Shown here one piece after another: positions 19,067 through 25,209 of a DNA stretch of 25,209 nucleotides. Position numbers and translations under genes: made by a program. The first letter of the stretch is position 1, and each line of letters starts with the position of its first letter. The stretch lies in NCBI GenBank assembly GCA_900618425.1, contig UZAN01039601.1, positions 1 to 25,209 of the forward strand, in the 5' to 3' direction. Source of the DNA: Echinostoma caproni. Its lineage: Eukaryota > Platyhelminthes > Trematoda > Plagiorchiida > Echinostomatidae. The notes under the pieces were generated by a model. That model saw nothing but the letters and a program-made list of their open reading frames with translations. It was not told where the DNA came from and did no database searches.

Positions 19067-22058
19067 AACGCAAAGAGACACGCTGTTTGACCAATCTCAT
19101 AACTTCTTATCCAGATGCAGTTTTATTTCTCATCATTATTTTGACCATTTCAATATTTTGAATCATTCTGATGTATATGATTAGTTTCAGAAAAGTGTTT
19201 AGTCTAACATAGACCCCTGTTTACACATAGAAATCCTTCATGCTGTCTCTGGTTTCCTTACCCCCTCCCAATGGGCAATTCGCTCGGTTCAGTGCATTAA
19301 CATATTATATTGGCATTTGTACATACTTAGTGAGCATACCCGGAATTGCTAACTCATCATCCATCCAAAAAATTAACTCGTTTATTGACTTGAATTGTGT
19401 TGATGATGTTGTCCCCGTCCATTATCTCCCATTCATTCGGCCGTTCAAAATTCGAAACACACACACATGCAAACCAATTACCACAATTCTCAACTGCGTC
19501 TTGTCCCACTAAATATTTGATCTACTTCGAAATGTGCAGTGTTGAGCCAGTCGAGGGAGCACCGAGAACGACCGTATTAGCTATCCTGATTTCCGCCGAA
19601 TCTATTATTAAAAAATTATTATCCGAGTACTTTAATGGTCATTGATTGTGATTAGTCATCGTTCGAATTACGTCTCCGCGCGCGCACTTGGTTTTTGCGT
19701 GAAACCTTTCATTTTTGAAGCATCGATCTGTAGTTACGTCTTCATGAAATTTCACTGATGGTAAGTGTTATCTACTATAGCTCGTAGGTAAACTCCAAAC
19801 ACTAGCATAAAGGTGTATGATCCGACAGGAATGATTATGTGATCTTTTTTATTGCACAACATTGTAGGATGAACAGCAGACCAAAAGGGACCTTTCATTT
19901 ACGCTGACCTTTTATACGTCCATAGAGATCGGCAACCTTAGCTCTGAGACTAGGAGTAGGGAACTACCCGGAGCTCCGCCAAGTTAGATCACAGAGAACT
20001 ACCAGTGGAGGTTGATGATGGCGGAGTTTGAATCTCGACATTAGGGATCAAATCACACAGGAAACAGTAACTTGAACTGCTTGCCAATGAAGAAAAGACT
20101 TGCTCTGTTGCTTAAACGTTATTAGAACTTTATTGTTTGGTGAAACATCCCAATCATATACCCCACTCTTTCATGAACAGTACTTATGCGTTCTAATTTT
20201 GAACCGAAACAAATCTGTAGATATTCGTTTCGACTCCCCTGTTCAAGTTTCTTTCACTCCAGTTCAAGTTAGCAGGCAAAACCTTCCACAAAGTGTGATG
20301 TCTAAGATTGTAGTTTCTACTCCTTCACTTAAAATAGAGCATACACTATTAGTTATCCGGTTAATGAACAGATCAAGGAAAAGCAATAATAAAAATGAGC
20401 TTTAACTATACTATCCGTAAATAGCACTGAAACTTTGCTTCAATCACTTAAGATAGAAAGGCCTGTCAGTGAAAAAAGGCGAGCCAAAGAAATTTTTCTA
20501 GAGCCTATTTTCGTTGCTTTTAGAGAAAAGGGTAACATAGAACTTGAAACTTAGCTTAATATGTTGCTCCTACTAAATCGGTGAGTGCACCACAGAAACA
20601 AGATTTAAAACATTTTCATAATACATTTCCTTTCGCACTTCCGCTTCTTTCAACAGTTGAAGGAAAATCAAGACTTAAGATTTTATCTGTGATCTTAAAC
20701 TTTTGCTTACCAATTTTTCGGAAATTTTTCAGACACCTAAATAGGGTGTGTTCATGCAATCTGTTCCGATATTTGAAGAAAGAGCACAGTATATTCATCT
20801 CGGGAAGTAGATGTTTCATTTCTGGTATTTGTCTCATGCTATTTATTTTTAAACTTGCTTTATTCAGTCCAAAGGTTCGATGCATTACCAAAGTTGCTCA
20901 TATTTATCATCGTCAACCGGTGGCGGAGTAGTGTTTGCATTCAGAAAAGGGTTACAATGCAATTGAATCTATTTTTTTGTGGGTGCTAGTAGACTCATTC
21001 ATCGAGGAACACGTCCATCGACCACTTCATTCTCCCAGCATAAATTATCGGTGACCTCATATGCTAAAACAACAAATTTTCTTCCTCTTTCGGTAATTTT
21101 TTGATCATGTCCCCTGCATAGTGTTTTATCTTTGTCATAAAATTAATAACACCCGGTCAATGTTGCATTTACCAATTCTGATTAATTAAATTTCTTTCAC
21201 GCATGACTGTCCAATTACTTTTCAACTGTGATCTTCAGCGACTTTTTATATGCGATTTGCCATTTAAATTCAGGATTCTAAATGAAAAGGAGCCCACGAA
21301 ACAAATTACGATAATGAATTATTCTACAATTGGTTTCCTGGATCTGCATAATATGAACATTTCGTGATTAAAATATTACTTATGTAGGTTTACACTACTC
21401 ACGAGTAGACCGTTGTGAAAATCAAAAAATAAATTTACTGTTACTCAGTTGAAATAAACTGCCATGGAAATTAGGAACGTTCGATCGATAGATGTAACCC
21501 TTCATTAAGGGAATGTTGTTACACTCACTGTGAAGAATCATCAGAATAATATTATTTTTGAAATTCGGCGAAAAGTGTGAAAGGAAAACAAAATTTTGAT
21601 TACGGTGTTTCTTACATCTTGAAGTCGATGCACTGCTGAAAAAGGACGATATTATGACTGTTGTGTGTCTCATATATTTCGTATACTAAACAACAGATTA
21701 TTAAACGCTTTCATTTCGGATGCTGTTTTCTTTTTTCGTTGACTCGACAAGCGAATCATCTGGGGATGGTTTACGTAAACCCATGGGTAGTACACAAGTA
21801 TATCACCCAACTAACTACCAAGCATCAAACCATTTTTCACCTTCGAAATTCCCACTATCATCTTGTTCATTTTATGATATAGACATAATTTTTGATTGCT
21901 CTTTAAATATATACCTGTACTTTCTTTCCTTGGACGTCGTTCATTCGGTGATATTTATAACCATTATCACAGGACTGCACCATTCGATGCTCGATCAGTT
22001 GTTTATTTTCCCTCATTACACTGTTGTTACTATCACATTTAATCCTTGAACTGACAGA
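19067..22058. other. Unassigned AT-rich sequence
   Basis: No gene is assigned. Frames of 82 to 116 codons occur on both strands (for example 20581-20931 plus with an opposing frame at 20891-20616), and none carries a known motif. A CG dinucleotide run, CGCGCGCGC, lies at 19677-19685. A block at about 19920-20040 looks less AT-rich and contains a B-box-like word (20026-20036) without a tRNA fold. The sequence may be intronic. Confidence 0.55.
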
Positions 22059-22082
22059 TGTAATATTGTAATATTGTAATAT
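22059..22082. repeat. Three tandem copies of an 8-bp unit
   Basis: The unit TGTAATAT repeats three times without error. It is a very short tandem array in AT-rich sequence. Confidence 0.9.
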
Positions 22083-23979
22083 TTCAGTCACCAGCTTAAG
22101 TTAAAAGTTTTGTCAGTGGTACATCGTCTCTCAGAAATTGCGATGTATTTTCTAACCCAAATACCAGAGGCATTTTATGATGCACACATGTTAGCAATCA
22201 AGCGGATAACGGACTTATGTGTTTCTGCTTACGATTTCAGCTGTCCATATAGTCTTGATTAAAAGTTGTTGAATAAGGTGAATATTTTTCCAACAAAACT
22301 TTTTACCTCGAACGAATCTGCATTTTTCTAATTTTTTATTCTCCCATTCATAGACAACAAGCGATCAGCCCTCACTTATGCTCTCAATTAAAATTTGCGT
22401 AACGAGACACGGATGAGAGTTTTATGTCTGCGCCTCGGCGTATTTCTACACGTCGGGACCAAATCACATGACCGACATGTTTCGTAACTCTTCGAAAGAG
22501 AAAACTGGAACAGCTGGTCGCAGAAAACCCATCGAAGTTTATGCCAGTCATCAGACAAATTCCACAACACAAAAATCGCGAAAATTCGAGTAACGAGGTG
22601 GAAAAAGTATCCCAGGAGTCGGGAGCTCGGGCAGATGTTCTTTAAATTTCTGATTTCAAATTAATTAACAAAACCTAGTACAGAGCAAGATATGTTTCCA
22701 CAGTCTGACTCCACTTTGCATATGTAAATTTGATTTGATTGAATGCATTGATGCGAATCCGAATTGGTGCATGGTGCATGCGAAAAACACAAACCTATTT
22801 CGAAACGTATGGAATCCACTTGTCGTGTGCCCGAATTTGATTAAAAGGTTTTTCGGTGGAATTGATGAAAACGGTGTATGCCATTGGGATGCGATGACTA
22901 AGCATGAAATTCTTCTGGGTCGTAGCTATATTACTCATACAAAGTTTGGTTCCGTGTGTGTATTCTGGCATCCTGATGTGACAGGCGAATGAAGGCAGAA
23001 AATAATCACTGCAATTGACAATGGAAACTCTGACAGACCTGGAATTTATGCGTTTTGCGAAAAAGAAAAATCTACACACTTGCATAAACCGTTTCTGTAT
23101 TGAAACAGGTAGCAATACGAGTTCTGTGAGATCCCAAAGTTTACTCGAGTAACTGTTGGAATTTCTATTCATATAGGGGATATTTTGGGTTCAATATTCA
23201 TCATCCGAAAATTAGGATAAACTGCATAGTTTATCAGTTTATCACAGCTCTTCCTCGTTTATTAGTTTATGTTTTATGAGATCCTCGTGCAAAGCACCTA
23301 ATTGTGTTGTTTTTTTACATTGCCTACTACCTGATTAAGCTCTGCACCAACATTGTTTGGAACAAATAGATGATTCTCTCATCAACAAGGTTGTGTTCTT
23401 TCAGCTGTGGTAAAATAGGTTTTTCGCACGACGTAAAGGCATAAAATTGTGGACACAGGATCGAATGCCTCGACTGATTATTCCAACTTGTTAAAGTATT
23501 TAACTTAATTGTTCGGCGCTTGAAATGTGCAAATTCACCAGGAAGAGTGGTCTAATACCGTTTCTCGCTGATCTGACATCACCCGCGCCAAAAGACTGTC
23601 ACTTTTACAAGCTTCACATGATTTACGTGCTTTGAACATCACCTCCTACGCCTCATCACTCACGTCTGATAGCGTAACCGGACAAACAATGATGTTCGGT
23701 GCTCAGTTTTAAGTAATTTCGGTCACCTACTGATGCAGGTGTTCAGTCTCTCTCCAATCATCACGCTGGGGTCTCTTACGCATGTCAACAAACGGATTGA
23801 ACTGGCATGCAGAGTTTATTCAGACAAGCAAGACGTTAAGGGTGAACAGACGCAAGGACGTCACAACCCTGAACAGGATGTACGCTCACATATATCAGCG
23901 TAACCACTAGTTTGAAATACTGAGTGCTCAAAACAGTGCCGCCTGTGTATCCAGTGAATGTCCTTGCAACCTTGTTGAA
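22083..23979. other. Unassigned sequence with a GC-richer block and a small hairpin
   Basis: No gene is recognised. The block at about 22400-22620 looks less AT-rich than its flanks and is open in two minus-strand frames (62 and 60 codons), but I know no family for it. About 23570-23980, just before the second RTE tail, is also less AT-rich and could be an eroded repeat. A hairpin with a duplicated arm lies at 23216-23243. Confidence 0.5.
23216..23243. repeat. Small hairpin followed by a direct repeat of one arm
   Basis: GATAAACT (23216-23223) and AGTTTATC (23228-23235) form perfect 8-bp arms around a GCAT loop. The second arm is then repeated directly at 23236-23243. Confidence 0.85.
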
Positions 23980-24182
23980 CTTGAATTCCCTATTTTCACG
24001 TTGACACTGCCTTTAACATTGCGATAGTTCCACTTCCCCTTTGTCCAAATGGGCAGTCCAAGAACAGAAGCCCAAACTGCGGAACCTCAGTACATTGTCA
24101 ATGGTTGCTTAAACTGAAACTCGGCTTCGTCATACTCTGGTCATCGATCAGTATCCTTTTGAATAAACGGTTAATCTTGTGG
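23980..24182 (+). mobile_element. Solo 3' tail of the RTE-like element, copy 2
   Basis: This aligns in the same orientation with the 3' tail at about 17076-17262. Shared, in order, are GAATTC-CTATTTTC near 23983, TCCAAATGGGCAG (24044-24056), an AATGGTTG word, AACTGAAACT near 24112, GAATAAAC with an AATAAA at 24162-24167, and TTGTGG at the end. No reverse-transcriptase homology precedes it, so it is an extremely 5'-truncated insertion or what remains of one. The two tails differ at many positions and by small indels, so they came from separate insertions or are old. Confidence 0.75.
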
Positions 24183-25209
24183 TGGATTGTTCAATGGTGT
24201 GATGGATGATGTGCATTCATGTTTTGCGGCTGATAAATCCACTACTGTCTGATTTACTAAACTCTCTGAATATACCTTTCTTAATTTTGTCATCTACGGA
24301 CAGGGAATCTGGTACAGGCATCCAGATTAGTTACTTCTCTCACCACCCCATCCCTCTTCAAAATATCCATCAAAATATGATCCCATAGTCGATTTTCTTC
24401 CTCCGCTAAATGGTGCGTGATAGGTGAGCAAAACAAATGAATTTTCCTTTTTTATCCCTAAGCGAGGTTATAATTCACTTGACTTTTAATCTGAATTTGG
24501 TTCGCGCGCCTCCAGAGTGGCATGCGGCTTGCTGACACCTTGACAACTCAGACGTGTAATAATATCGTTCCGACCCGAGCGCACATCTACCAGACATTCA
24601 GCTCTGATTTGGCTCTTGCCTGATGGCTGTACATCACACTTGCTTCATCTTTCGCCTCATGGACGTGTGTACTGACGAGGAACAAACGTTTATCTCTTAT
24701 CAGATCTACACACACAATGGCACAGACACAAGCAAAATTACTTGACGTGGGAACATCACATGGACAAATCACATGCAAAACTGGAACAACCCGAATTCTG
24801 AAGGAAACCGTGAGATCAGAAGACATCTGTCTGTTTAACCAGCGAACTACGTGAATCGTGAATGAGTTCCGCATCAGTGAATAACATTTAAACCGGAACA
24901 CCCCCGGCCTGTTGTTCACATCACGTGAAATTTAATGTATGTAGTCAAAACAAACTATAGAATACAAGTAGTTGAGCGCAAGTGTCTAGTAGTTACATTC
25001 CTAATGGAAGTAAAGAAATAATACAAATAAAATATAAACCTGACATGCCACCAAATAGCGTAGCTTGCTGCAGTTCTATTCCATTTTAAACTCGTAGACG
25101 TCCATTCTCGTTAAGGGAAACGGAGTATTCAAACCACTTGGCGAATCAGCGGGTAATTCCGATGTCATCGATGTTTAGTTTTACTGTTATAGGTATTGTC
25201 ACAACTCAG
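24183..25209. other. Unassigned sequence to the window end
   Basis: No gene is assigned. Directly after the RTE tail comes a TGATGGATGATG run that could be the element's short terminal repeat. A less AT-rich block at about 24500-24900 is open on the minus strand for 110 codons (24919-24587), without a known motif. The last 300 bases are AT-rich and featureless. Confidence 0.5.

Noticed and set aside
20581..20931. 116-codon plus frame with an opposing 91-codon minus frame
   Set aside because: The composition is that of translated AT-rich DNA and no motif is recognisable on either strand.
22059..22082. Short tandem repeats considered as a CRISPR-like array
   Set aside because: There are only three contiguous 8-bp units without spacers, and the sequence is eukaryotic.
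22795..23172. 125-codon minus frame overlapping an 85-codon plus frame
   Set aside because: There is no domain and no consistent coding signal; the two frames shadow each other in AT-rich sequence.

Overview
This is an AT-rich, intron- and repeat-dominated piece of a eukaryotic draft genome. It has no operon-like gene packing, no long intact gene, isolated single N positions (4627, 11993) and one 969-base scaffold gap (12626-13594). The two recognisable proteins are decayed retroelement reverse transcriptases: a Penelope-like element (PLE) on the minus strand and an RTE-like non-LTR element on the plus strand. Both read like the families that fill flatworm genomes. A digenean trematode (fluke) is my best guess, from recall of those families; I could not run a search.

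Layout. 1-4422 holds nothing I recognise. 4423-4893 is a long imperfect inverted duplication (arms of about 156 bp, about 87% identical over a gapless 120-bp core). 4894-10200 has no recognisable gene. 10201-10585 carries two hammerhead-ribozyme-like motifs on opposite strands, of the kind carried by PLEs. 11390-12087 is a region rich in promoter-like words (a hairpin, a GCGT tract, a CRE-like site, CCAAT boxes, two CACGTG E-boxes, a TATA-like box and a strong splice donor). Then come an AAC tract, the gap, and more unassigned sequence. 15138-15925 is the PLE reverse-transcriptase relic (minus). 16230-17262 is a 5'-truncated RTE copy (plus) with its 3' tail. 18175-19066 has the window's longest stop-free frame (233 codons), overlapped by a 136-codon antisense frame. 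23980-24182 is a second, solo copy of the RTE 3' tail. The rest is AT-rich sequence with short simple repeats.

The genes do not work together as a pathway. What ties the window together is retroelement decay: PLE and RTE relics whose catalytic boxes have lost aspartates, plus PLE-type ribozyme remnants. No host protein-coding gene is assigned with confidence; any such gene would be either multi-exon with short exons or hidden by the gap.
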